Origin: JAVBNT01 sp031551355
GTDB lineage: Bacteria; Vulcanimicrobiota; CADAWZ01
Direction: 5' to 3'
DNA length: 64,000 bases
NCBI GenBank assembly: GCA_031551355.1
Contig: JAVBNT010000023.1
Location: 21,248-85,247 of the forward strand
This document shows, piece after piece, positions 7,466 through 16,400 of the stretch (within the stretch, counting starts at the first letter, position 1; each line of letters starts with the position of its first letter). The notes under the pieces were generated by a model, which searched no databases, was not told the origin of the DNA, and saw only the letters and a program-made list of their open reading frames with translations. The position numbers and the translations under genes were made by a program.

Positions 7466-7521
7466 AACAAGCATTCCTTCCTCTATCTTCTATCCACCTA
7501 GATATTAACCAAATTCAAAAA

Positions 7522-7722
7522 CTAAATGTTAAGAGTTTTGAAACCCAAGTCCGTTAAAACCCGGGTCACATAGAGAAAAGAGGTTACCACAACAAGAGTA
7601 AGAATAACTACTATCGTATAAGCCTTCAACTGTGGAGCCGTCGGCCAAGTTATTTTTTTCCATTCTGTTGCTACAGACTTAAAAAATTTGACAACATTGT
7701 CCTTCATTACACTAAATTTCAT
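7522..7722 (-). CDS. secE: Preprotein translocase subunit SecE
   Basis: 66 residues, the short single-span form. The amphipathic region FFKSVATEWKKITWPT (family signature KKV.WPT) precedes one membrane helix LKAYTIVVILTLVVVTSFLYV. SecE clamps SecY in the translocon. It lies between rpmG and nusG, its conserved position. Confidence 0.96.
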   Translation of the reverse strand: MKFSVMKDNVVKFFKSVATEWKKITWPTAPQLKAYTIVVILTLVVVTSFLYVTRVLTDLGFKTLNI

Positions 7723-7867
7723 AACAACTTTTCAACCTTCCGAATAATTCCGGCGAGCAAGCGGACATATCCAAACTTTGACTCTTCATAGCAGAATAAT
7801 TATAACTTATAACCAGAGTATTAGAATACAGATTAATAAAAAAAATCAACACTCTATAATATAAGCG

Positions 7868-7899
7868 TCCTATGGGGGTTCCCTGGAACCCCCATAGGA
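7868..7899. other. Perfect 15-bp hairpin between rpmG and secE
   Basis: TCCTATGGGGGTTCC (7868-7882) pairs perfectly with GGAACCCCCATAGGA (7885-7899) around a 2-base loop. On the minus strand, the direction of transcription, no T-run follows. A complete intrinsic terminator is therefore not formed there, and a processing or pause signal is more likely. On the plus strand TTTTAT follows. Confidence 0.7.
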
Positions 7900-7912
7900 T
7901 TTTATCTACAAT

Positions 7913-8077
7913 CTACTTTGATTCTTTGTGTGGAGTATGCTTTTTACAGAAAGGGCAATACTTACTCAAAGCGAGACGCTCTGTTGTATTTTGTTTATTC
8001 TTTCTCGTAGCATAATTTTTTCTTTTGCAATCGCCACAGGCCATAGATATTGTTATACGATTTTCTTTTTTGGCCAT
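7913..8077 (-). CDS. rpmG: 50S ribosomal protein L33, zinc-binding form
   Basis: 54 residues encoded from ATG 8077 to TAG 7913. The sequence begins MAKKENRITISMACGDCKRKNYATRKN and carries two CxxC pairs (C14/C17 and C41/C44), so this is the zinc-ribbon 'C+' form of L33. It lies between tuf and secE, the usual place in many bacteria. Confidence 0.95.
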   Translation of the reverse strand: MAKKENRITISMACGDCKRKNYATRKNKQNTTERLALSKYCPFCKKHTPHKESK

Positions 8078-8124
8078 AATAAAATACCCTCACCATCTAA
8101 TAAATATAGAATCAAATCAACGTG

Positions 8125-9318
8125 TTATTCGAGAACACCAACAACAACACCGGCACCTACAGTTCTGCCGCCTTCACGGATTGCAAATCTGAGGTTATCT
8201 TCAATTGCCATCGGAGTGATAAGCTCAACTTCTATTGTTACGTTATCGCCAGGCATAATCATTTCCATTCCCTCAGGAAGCTTGATTGAACCGGTAACAT
8301 CAGTTGTTCTGAAATAGAACTGAGGTCTGTATCCCTGGAAGAACGGTGTATGACGTCCTCCTTCTTCTTTGGAAAGAACATAAACTTCAGCTTTAAACTT
8401 CGTATGAGGTTTAATTGAACCTGATTTTGCCAGAACCTGACCTCTTTCGATGTCTTTTCTGTCAATACCACGAAGCAAAATGCCTACATTATCGCCGGCA
8501 CGCCCCTCATCAAGAAGTTTTCTGAACATTTCAACGCCTGTGCAAACGAGCTTTCTCGGTTTCTCCATGAAACCAACCAACTCAATTTCGTCACCAACTT
8601 TTACGATGCCTCTCTCAATTCTTCCCGTAGCAACAGTTCCTCTGCCTGTGATGGTGAAGACATCTTCAACCGGCATAAGGAAAGGTTTGTCGACCGGGCG
8701 TTCAGGAAGCGGGATATATTTATCAACAGCATCACAAAGCTGCATAATAGCCTCATCCCATTTAGGATCAGGATTACTCTCAATAACCTGAAGTGCTGAA
8801 CCTCTGATTACAGGAATCTCATCTCCAGGGAAATTGTATGTACTGAGAAGTTCTCTTACTTCGAGCTCAACAAGGTCAATAAGCTCAGAATCATCAACCA
8901 TATCGCATTTGTTAAGAAAAACTACGATATAAGGAACATTGACCTGACGTGCAAGAAGAATGTGTTCACGTGTCTGAGGCATTGGGCCGTCTGCTGCGGA
9001 AACAACAAGAATCGCTCCGTCCATCTGAGCGGCACCGGTGATCATATTCTTAATATAATCGGCGTGACCAGGGCAATCTACGTGTGCATAGTGTCTGTTA
9101 TCAGTCTCGTATTCTTCGTGACTGATAGCAATCGTGATACCTCTCTCCTTTTCTTCAGGAGCATTATCAATACTATTGACGTCCCTCGCTTTTGCGAGAC
9201 CTCTTTTTGACAGAGTTGTAGTAATCGCCGCTGTAAGAGTTGTCTTACCATGATCAACGTGACCGATGGTTCCGATGTTTACGTGCGGTTTTGTTCTTTC
9301 AAATTTTTGTTTTGCCAT
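8125..9318 (-). CDS. tuf: Elongation factor Tu
   Basis: 397 residues from ATG 9318, which has a strong AGGAGG seven bases upstream. The in-frame codons further upstream are not used. GTPase motifs are GHVDHGKTTL (P-loop), DCPGHADY (switch II) and NKCDMVDD. Domains II and III follow with the family blocks FTITGRGTVATGRIERG and the C-terminal REGGRTVGAGVV. It delivers aminoacyl-tRNA to the ribosome. It follows three tRNA genes in the same transcription unit, the common tRNA-tuf-secE-nusG arrangement. Confidence 0.99.
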   Translation of the reverse strand: MAKQKFERTKPHVNIGTIGHVDHGKTTLTAAITTTLSKRGLAKARDVNSIDNAPEEKERGITIAISHEEYETDNRHYAHVDCPGHADYIKNMITGAAQMDGAILVVSAADGPMPQTREHILLARQVNVPYIVVFLNKCDMVDDSELIDLVELEVRELLSTYNFPGDEIPVIRGSALQVIESNPDPKWDEAIMQLCDAVDKYIPLPERPVDKPFLMPVEDVFTITGRGTVATGRIERGIVKVGDEIELVGFMEKPRKLVCTGVEMFRKLLDEGRAGDNVGILLRGIDRKDIERGQVLAKSGSIKPHTKFKAEVYVLSKEEGGRHTPFFQGYRPQFYFRTTDVTGSIKLPEGMEMIMPGDNVTIEVELITPMAIEDNLRFAIREGGRTVGAGVVVGVLE

Positions 9319-9460
9319 TTCTAAACCTCCTAGAATAAATACGCTTTTAAAAAAATTAAAATAGTCCAAAGGAAATTCAACTCATAATTCCCTTTATCCT
9401 CTTTCAAAACTAGCCAAAATAAAAAAAAGCCTTTTATGCGCTTTTTATATTTAAGAAAAG

Positions 9461-9533
9461 CACGCCCGAGAGGAATCGAACCTCCAACCCATGGCTTAGG
9501 AGTCCATTGCTCTATCCATTGAGCTACGGGCGT
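9461..9533 (-). tRNA. tRNA-Arg (anticodon CCT)
   Basis: A 73-nt cloverleaf with acceptor ACGCCCG/CGGGCGT and discriminator G. The D arm is GCTC...GAGC and the T arm contains GGTTCGATTCC. The loop CTCCTAA gives anticodon CCT (AGG codon). CCA is not encoded. It is the last of three tRNAs before tuf. Confidence 0.95.
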
Positions 9534-9564
9534 ATATAAGCCGAACAAGACAGAACAAAGAAAA

Positions 9565-9637
9565 AGCTGGGGAACGGGATTGAACCGTCGACCTCATCCT
9601 TACCAAGGATGTGCTCTACCTACTGAGCTACCCCAGC
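9565..9637 (-). tRNA. tRNA-Thr (anticodon GGT)
   Basis: A 73-nt cloverleaf with acceptor GCTGGGG/CCCCAGC, anticodon stem CATCC/GGATG with loop TTGGTAA (anticodon GGT), and T loop GGTTCAATCC. CCA is not encoded. It lies between tRNA-Gly and tRNA-Arg. Confidence 0.95.
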
Positions 9638-9675
9638 GCCTAAATCACAAAAAACATTCGAAATTAAAAATTTGA

Positions 9676-9748
9676 AGCGGGGGACGGGGCTCGAACCCGC
9701 AACATCCAGCTTGGAAGGCTAGCGCTCTACCAACTGAGCTACCCCCGC
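9676..9748 (-). tRNA. tRNA-Gly (anticodon TCC)
   Basis: A 73-nt cloverleaf with acceptor GCGGGGG/CCCCCGC, discriminator T, loop CTTCCAA (anticodon TCC) and T loop GGTTCGAGCC. CCA is not encoded. It is the first gene of the tRNA-tuf unit, 28 bp after the promoter -10 box. Confidence 0.95.
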
Positions 9749-9775
9749 GACTATTCGTGTTTAAGCGTGTAACAT

Positions 9776-9804
9776 ATGATAGCTGATGAAATAAATTTTG
9801 TCAA
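9776..9804 (-). promoter_or_regulatory. Sigma-70 promoter for the tRNA-tuf-ribosomal unit
   Basis: On the minus strand TTGACA (9799-9804), a 17-bp spacer and TATCAT (9776-9781) lie just upstream of tRNA-Gly. This is a near-consensus promoter at the expected distance. Confidence 0.85.
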
Positions 9805-10226
9805 TACCCTTACTTGAAAACATATTAATATTTCTTTTAACACTGCATAATACATAATCCTCCGTCAATATCCGTGCACAACATTGGGTAGGAAAAAATA
9901 GATTATAAAGAGAAATACTAAACGACAGGAGCACTTCACAAGGAGAATTATAGCACAGAGAAAAAACTGCTCAGAGTGTCAAAAAAGTCCATTGGATTTT
10001 TGTATTATCTGCCATTGCGGGCCTGACCCGCAATCCCAAAACGACTGAAAAACTTTAAACTAGCGGCAAAGATTATATTTTTTTCAGATTTTTCAATGCT
10101 CTAAATAGAGTTTATCGACAGTTTGGCAGATATTATTTTTCTTTGACAGGTTCTTTCAAAACCGGCAAACAAATTTTGAATCGCCGGATGTTTTTTTGAA
10201 TCTAAATATATAATGAGCTAAAAATA
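9805..10226. other. 422-bp non-coding gap between the tRNA promoter and the primase-helicase
   Basis: No gene is supported here. It contains a perfect 8-bp hairpin ATTGCGGG/CCCGCAAT (10014-10034) and inverted TATTATCTGCCA-like and TTTGGCAGATATTAT segments around it. A TATAAT box near 10208 could belong to a weak promoter for the rightward gene, but no convincing -35 is visible. Confidence 0.5.
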
Positions 10227-12287
10227 ATGATTGCCAACGGAGGTATCGGAATAATAATGGACAGTACCGGACAAATGATCGATTCCAGAAAATTTTACAG
10301 CATATTCAAAGGAAGAACCGACAGAGTCGCTCTATACAATGCCAACACCTGCAAGGTAATATCTCTTGAAGTGAAAAAAGGCGAATGGGAAATAACCGAA
10401 CGTATAAAATCACACCTCGGCGGACAGGCCAGGCTCGGTATGCACAACCATTTGTCCGATAACACCTGTACCTGGGCAAATATTATCTTCGATGAATCGA
10501 CACAAACGCCAACCGCCCGAGAGTCAACCATGTTTGCCAGAGAATGCAGCAAACTCGGGCTCACCAACGTTAAACGCGAAAAAACAAAAGTAAAAGGCGA
10601 AAATTATGCCTGCTGGATGTTTTTTGACAAACCTATCTCAGCAAAGAAAATCAGGCATCTGATCAACCTTATCTTCAAAAAACTTGATATAACAAAAGCA
10701 GAAATACTTCCCAAAGAAGATTTACTGACATCAGGAAGCTCCGGCGGATATGCATGGCTGCCTTACTTTGGCGGAACAGATAAATGGATCGAGGGCAACG
10801 GTGAAACCCGTATGGACATGGGTGCCAAACTCGGACACACCATATTCCTTGATAATGAAGGCAACCAGTTAAAAGATCCTTTTGGAAAAATCCATAAATA
10901 TACGGAAAATGAAATTGACAATGCGATATTATACCTTACGGAGTATATACCATCGGAATCTTCTCCTGAAGAGGGGACCAAAATACTTGACGCCCATTTG
11001 AAAAAAATGTCCGACAAGTGCTGTGCAGTCCGAGGCATGCTCAATGAGATAAAAGAAACAAAAGGTCTCAAGGAAGAAGCAGTAAATGCTCTTGGATTGA
11101 TACTTAAAGCCTTTGGCAGGGAAGATTACTTCCACAAAATAATGTCAGGAACAGCCGGATATGACAAAGAACTTTACGACAAAAAACTTGCATCCCTTTC
11201 CGGAACCGCCTTCCTGCCATGTTCCACTTTCAGAGAAATGGGATACTGTAATCAGGAAGCCGATTGTTTCGCCAAAAGAGCGCCGCTGATAGAAAGATAC
11301 GGCAAAATTGAAGAAGACAAACACTGCCCGCCGGAACAATGGCGCGAGTTCTCCCCTGCCCTTTGGGCCTTCCAGGGCATAAAAGAGCGTATGAGCGAAG
11401 AAGCCGACGTTGAAACGGCTCTGATTGATGTTGATGTAATAGATCAAGGTGAATATTTTGAAACGTTCAAAAAGGAGTTAATGAGCAAACGCAGCCGCCT
11501 TATCGAAAAAAGAAAGCAATGCTCCGGATTTGACACGGGCTTTAATTCCCTGAATCAACTTATAGACGGATTGTGCGCAGATTCATTAACAATCGTATCA
11601 GCAGCACAGGGCAGCGGCAAAACAGCCTTCTGTACACAAATAATGGAATATGCCTCACAAAATGAAAAAGCCGCCGGTGCTTATATAACATACGGAGAAT
11701 CTCAGCATAATCTCACGGCAAAAATGATTGCCAGATCGAGCGGTATTGATTACAGAAAAGTGCTAAGGGGAGCTCTTGCCGACGAAGAGCTTAACAGAGT
11801 TACCCAGGCATTAAAAACGCTTAAAACAAATAATGGCAAATATATTTATGTCGTTGAGGGCAATGACTCAATGACGATCAAAAAAATTAAAACAATAATT
11901 GACGCGCTGCCGATTCAGTTGCTGATTGTCGACACGCTGCAAATGGTGCCGTTCTTCTCACAAAATAACATCCACGACCTTTCATCAAGGCTCGAACAGG
12001 TTGTGAGGCAGTTAAAAACACTGGCACGCTATAAAAAAATACCGGTAATCGCCGTGTATTCATCCAGGGACAAGGATATGAACATCGCCGATTTGATCGC
12101 TCAGGAATCAATGCTCATGGCCGCCTGTGATTCGTGGGTCCACCTTGAAGAAAAAGGAGTGATGGACGGCGCACAGGGAATAAAAGAATACGGTATGCTG
12201 ATACGCAAAAACAGAAACGGAGAGAAAAATATTCTCGTAAAAATAGGCTATCAGAGCGCATATCAAAAATTTGTCGAAACAAAATAG
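10227..12287 (+). CDS. AEP-type primase fused to a DnaB/RecA-like helicase, primase part degenerate
   Basis: 686 residues. Residues ~30-190 align with the archaeo-eukaryotic primase of TOTE-type proteins: HL...NTCTWANIIFDES, CWMFFDKPISAKKIRHL, LPKEDLL...GYAWLPYFG. The first Asp of the DxD motif appears replaced (NIIFDE) and the GxHVW histidine motif reads ENYACW, so primase activity is doubtful. Residues ~330-385 are Cys-rich (CSTFREMGYCNQEADC), a possible zinc or Fe-S site. Residues ~430-686 are a RecA/DnaB-like ATPase with Walker A AAQGSGKTAF and Walker B LLIVDTLQM. Start uncertain: ATG 10257 is also possible, since GGAGG lies between the two candidates. It resembles phage or plasmid replication proteins. 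No replication origin or partner genes are visible. Confidence 0.7.
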   Translation: MIANGGIGIIMDSTGQMIDSRKFYSIFKGRTDRVALYNANTCKVISLEVKKGEWEITERIKSHLGGQARLGMHNHLSDNTCTWANIIFDESTQTPTARESTMFARECSKLGLTNVKREKTKVKGENYACWMFFDKPISAKKIRHLINLIFKKLDITKAEILPKEDLLTSGSSGGYAWLPYFGGTDKWIEGNGETRMDMGAKLGHTIFLDNEGNQLKDPFGKIHKYTENEIDNAILYLTEYIPSESSPEEGTKILDAHLKKMSDKCCAVRGMLNEIKETKGLKEEAVNALGLILKAFGREDYFHKIMSGTAGYDKELYDKKLASLSGTAFLPCSTFREMGYCNQEADCFAKRAPLIERYGKIEEDKHCPPEQWREFSPALWAFQGIKERMSEEADVETALIDVDVIDQGEYFETFKKELMSKRSRLIEKRKQCSGFDTGFNSLNQLIDGLCADSLTIVSAAQGSGKTAFCTQIMEYASQNEKAAGAYITYGESQHNLTAKMIARSSGIDYRKVLRGALADEELNRVTQALKTLKTNNGKYIYVVEGNDSMTIKKIKTIIDALPIQLLIVDTLQMVPFFSQNNIHDLSSRLEQVVRQLKTLARYKKIPVIAVYSSRDKDMNIADLIAQESMLMAACDSWVHLEEKGVMDGAQGIKEYGMLIRKNRNGEKNILVKIGYQSAYQKFVETK

Positions 12288-12307
12288 AAAAGAGGGATAT
12301 AATATTT

Positions 12308-12403
12308 ATGTCGGTTAAAATATATGCAAAAATACTGACCTGGATTGCAGGATGTGCCTGGATAATAACAACACTCTCCGGATGCGGAGGAGCAGGCGAG
12401 TAG
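12308..12403 (+). CDS. 31-residue putative lipoprotein
   Basis: ATG 12308 to TAG 12401-12403 encodes a peptide with a basic N-terminus (MSVKIYAKILTW), a hydrophobic core and the lipobox LSGC, leaving only CGGAGE after cleavage. An AGAGGGA site precedes the start and a strong terminator follows the stop. The gene lies 20 bp after the primase-helicase. The short acidic mature peptide recalls small membrane-anchored lipopeptides. It is too short for homology, so this rests on the signal layout and flanking signals. Confidence 0.5.
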   Translation: MSVKIYAKILTWIAGCAWIITTLSGCGGAGE

Positions 12404-12413
12404 GGAGTTTATT

Positions 12414-12447
12414 AACAACTCTGCCGGGAATACCCGGCAGAGTTGTT
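12414..12447. terminator. Perfect bidirectional terminator
   Basis: The 15-bp perfect arms AACAACTCTGCCGGG (12414-12428) and CCCGGCAGAGTTGTT (12433-12447) enclose a 4-base loop. T-rich sequence follows on the plus strand. It separates the rightward primase-helicase/lipopeptide unit from the leftward Shedu-lipoprotein operon. Confidence 0.9.
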
Positions 12448-12488
12448 TTACAGTCTTTCGGATAAGGCCCCGTAATTCCGTCTGCCGT

Positions 12489-13463
12489 CTAATTGTCAAT
12501 AAATTTTACATCGCCTTTTATATCATCTATTACTATTATGACATTAGTTTTCAGAGGTTCTATATAAGAATTTCGGGAAATTCCTTTTAATTTTGCATAT
12601 ACTTCCGGGCTGACGGCAAAAACCTTATTATAATTACTCATCATATAGCTGATGTAGCTTTTATAATAATCATCAGGATTTTTGTAATGGGTTTCAGGCT
12701 TAAGCACCTTCAATTCATTAACACATATATTTGCCCAGGTCCCGTTCAAACAGGCAATTTCAGCTTCTTCTTTTGTCTGCGAGTTGCGGATCTTTATTAA
12801 AATATAAGCGGGGCTCGTAGAAAAATTGCCAAACCTCTTCTTTAAAGTGGCCTCTGTAACTTTTTTAGTATTTTTGGGGGCTTCAACTATTCGGTATTTT
12901 TCATATGAGTTGTCCGCCGCTATTGAGCCGTCCCTGATATTCAGGCGAATCACCGGAACAAACTGCAGCATCATTTTCAAAAAAGCTCTATCCTTTAATA
13001 GTTGCTGCTCGGTAAACCCGGCAAACTCTCCAGCATCTGCCGCTTTTTGAAAATCTTCCTTGGTTTTATACTTACCTGCATAAGTATCATCAGCCCGGTA
13101 TTTTTCCAAATCACGATAAAGTTTACCGGATACGTCAAAAATCCTGTCATAATTTTTGAGCATATAATCCATATATTCTTCCGGTGATTTCACTAATTTG
13201 AGGGAGTTTATACATATATTCATCCACTCGCTACTCGTACAAACCAAATCCATTTGTTCTTCGCCGGATTTCACTTTAACGATTATATAAGCCGGATTTT
13301 CGGGAGAATTTATAAATCTGTTTTTTAAAATCAGTTCCTGTGAAAATTCTTGCATGTTTTTATCCGCTTTTTTATTTTCTATTTTTGTTTCACTATTCCA
13401 TCCGCAGGAAACGGAAAATAAAATTAACACAAGTAATATTGTTATACAAAATTTTATTTTCAT
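12489..13463 (-). CDS. Lipoprotein with two copies of an unknown domain, coupled to Shedu
   Basis: About 324 residues from ATG 13463. That start is chosen because it opens a clean signal peptide (MKIKFCITILLVLILFSVSC) with Cys20 as the lipidation site. The mature protein holds two homologous units. The first runs from LKNRFINSPENPAYIIVKVK to NYDRIFDVSGKLYRDL. The second runs from LKKRFGNFSTSPAYILIKIR to NYNKVFAVSPEVYAKL. Each contains a W-x-NIC(I/V)N core and a YMxxNY(D/N) motif. I do not recognise the domain. The start lies five bases after the Shedu stop codon, so the two are very probably one translationally coupled operon. Confidence 0.75.
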   Translation of the reverse strand: MKIKFCITILLVLILFSVSCGWNSETKIENKKADKNMQEFSQELILKNRFINSPENPAYIIVKVKSGEEQMDLVCTSSEWMNICINSLKLVKSPEEYMDYMLKNYDRIFDVSGKLYRDLEKYRADDTYAGKYKTKEDFQKAADAGEFAGFTEQQLLKDRAFLKMMLQFVPVIRLNIRDGSIAADNSYEKYRIVEAPKNTKKVTEATLKKRFGNFSTSPAYILIKIRNSQTKEEAEIACLNGTWANICVNELKVLKPETHYKNPDDYYKSYISYMMSNYNKVFAVSPEVYAKLKGISRNSYIEPLKTNVIIVIDDIKGDVKFIDN

Positions 13464-13468
13464 AGTTT

Positions 13469-16400
13469 TTAATTCCGCCCATGGCAATCTTTAATTCTAC
13501 AACTATTATCTTTTTGTGTAACAGCTTTTGATAGTGAATCAACAAAATATTTTAACAACTCTAAACATTCATCATATGCAACAATTCTTAAACTTTTCTG
13601 ATTATTCCGATATAATTCAAAAGACCGCTTTTTTTGCTTATTGTCTAAACTGGACAAACACCCTATTATAACCAATCCTTGGACATTATAGGCTTCGACT
13701 TCCCTATCTTCAGCATTGTGGATTGATGAAGACATATTAGTTTCCAGCTGATATTTTTGTGTAAGAAACTGAGAAACAGCTCCCGAAAGATCTTTTGATG
13801 GAGGATATATCCCCAATCTGTAAGGATTATTTTCTAATAATAGCGTAGCTGGAGTTTTTATTTCAACAAGAAATGTATTATTTGTTATTATGTGTTTTCT
13901 AAGAAAATCAGGATATTGTCCATTACAATTATCAAATGATTTACCACCAACATATGCCTGATCTTTGAATTGTACAAAAGGGGAGCCCGTAAAAAAAGTA
14001 AGCAACAAAGAATTTTCTTCAAAGAATTTTTGAAAAACAGATTCTTGATGTTTTTTTGACAATAGTTTTTCGAAATCACTAGCCAGTATCTTCAAATATC
14101 TTAAGTCTGTAATATCCTTTAATTCTGACAAACATGATTTATTAAGTTCTTTTCTAAATTCAACCCTTTGAAGATAACTCTCCTTATGCTCAGCACACCA
14201 ATTATTAATTTGAGGACTAACTCTTTCTATCAATTCAGCGGATTGTTTCCAATATAATTCAAACTTTTTTTTATTCTGTTTCGTATTTTGCAACAAAACG
14301 ATATAAGCATACAGCCAATTTATATAAACAAGAGGCAATAAATTTTCATTTAAAGACAGCATTTTCGGATTTCGAAAACCCATATAACCATTATTATCCT
14401 TTATTTCCTTTTCCATTTTCCCAAAATCAATACAAACCCTATTTGAGTTTTCTTCATTAAAATTCATTTCATTTTCTGCAAGATCCGCAATTACTTTGAA
14501 AAATTTATCATCACCCTGTCTTATCTCATCAAACTTGTTCATCAATAAGTTTACTCTATTTATCAAGCTTTGAATATGACGTCGCTTATCGGCAACCATT
14601 GTTTGATCTTTAAATCTATCCAAATGCTTATCCCATTCCTTAAGCTTAGACAACGACCATCCATACAATTTTTCATATTTATAATTTAGTATCACCAAAA
14701 TCAGTTGCTCTGACAAACTAAAATTATCACAAATCGGTTCAAAGTCATCATTATTGAGAAATTCTTGGATTTTTTTGTCTAAGCTCTTTACAGTCTCTTC
14801 TTCCTTAGTAACCATTCTCCATATAAGAGCTTTTTCTAAAGTTAAAGAGTCTTCAAATTTTTTCCACCCTCCGTCAGTATCTTCAATAATCCCTCCTACT
14901 TCTTTCAGAAGCTTGGTATTATATTCAGAATTTTCTTTAAATATATTAAAGAAATCATCATAATGATAACTTATAAGACAGGAATATAAAGCCACAGTCA
15001 AATAACGAAGCTCAGAAGAGGTCTGAGGCAAATACATTTTAGCCTTCTTTACTATCGCACAAAGAATTCCTGTTTGTATCTTGCCACGCTTAACTGCTTC
15101 ACTCCAAATTTTGTATGAAGTATTTTCAGGATGTTCCTTATACTCCTTACGTTCTTTTCTCTCTTGCGCAACCTGTTTGAGAGTTAGCGATTTTACAGAG
15201 GTTGTAACTCTTATATCAATTTTCCCGCTATGCTCCGATTCTTCAGGTTTTCTTGAGTCTATCTTTGGGCTAGCTTTATGATACAAATCATGAACTTTAG
15301 CAAAACTTATAGGAGTTTTATAATTTTTCTGTTCACTTTCATTTGCAATTTTATAAACATCAAACCATACCGGCTGCGTCCAATAATCATCAGGCATACC
15401 TATTTTCAGACTTTCCGAATCAGCGGCGCAAACCGCTTGATAAAAGTTATTTAAACTTTTCAGCAAATTCCTATAAATACCACTGTAACCATCATTGCCT
15501 TTAGAGCAAATCCGCTGTGCAATAAGCAACAACCCACCCAGCCCCCTAGATTTAACATGAGACTCCGTTTTATCAGTTAATAATTTATCAAAATCTTTAA
15601 TTAATCGTATCATGTATTCAGTAAAATTGGTAACAGATATAACTTCATCAATAAAAAGCACAAAAAGTTCCTGATAAGAAAAATCAACGGTAGAGCTAGG
15701 AATTAAAGCACTTTGAAGAAAGCAGCACTTGTTTATTAGATAACTTGCAATCAATGATATTTGCTCGATGTCGGCATTACAATAATGATACCCTAATATT
15801 TTACGAAACGCTGTTTTGAAAAGTTCTTTATATTGTTCTTTGTTTTGAGCAAAATCTTTACATAGATAACAGAGCTGGCAAAAGCTAAAAAAAGCAAGCT
15901 TTTCTGTCATAAACATAGCTACAAGAGAATCCGCAGTAAAAACTATATAACCATCATTAATGAAATGCCCTAATAAATGTAATTTTGATACAATTTCAGC
16001 CCCGCGATCTTTATAGTCGGCAGGTATTGTTTCAAATTGAACAATCAGCAGATCAGATAAAAATTTTAATCTACTTTCAATATGAAACATAAATAAACTT
16101 CGACTGGTAAAATGTTCCCGCTGATAAAGATATTCAACAATATCATCAGGCAAAAACCTATATCCCGTATATTTTCTATAAATAGGTTCATAATCAATTG
16201 TTTCATCATAAGAATTTTCAGCAAGGGTATTTATACTTTCTGCAAGCTGAGCATGTATAATAAAGTTACGCTCTTTTCCTATATCATCGACCCATTCTTC
16301 TTTTTCAAACATTTCAATTATAAATTTTAGCAATTCACTCTTCTTATCTGCTTCAAGGAAAAACAGTAATTCAAATGTTGCATTACAAGAAAACGCCAAT

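Noticed and set aside
9330..9548. Leftward frame of 72 codons
   Set aside because: It is the antisense-frame reading of tRNA-Arg and the tuf leader; the familiar 'VAQWIEQWTPKPWVGGSIPLGR' type of translation is a tRNA artefact.
10227..12287. A TOTE conflict system
   Set aside because: Only the AEP-like and helicase parts are seen in one protein; the separate helicase-nuclease components expected for such a system are absent from the window.
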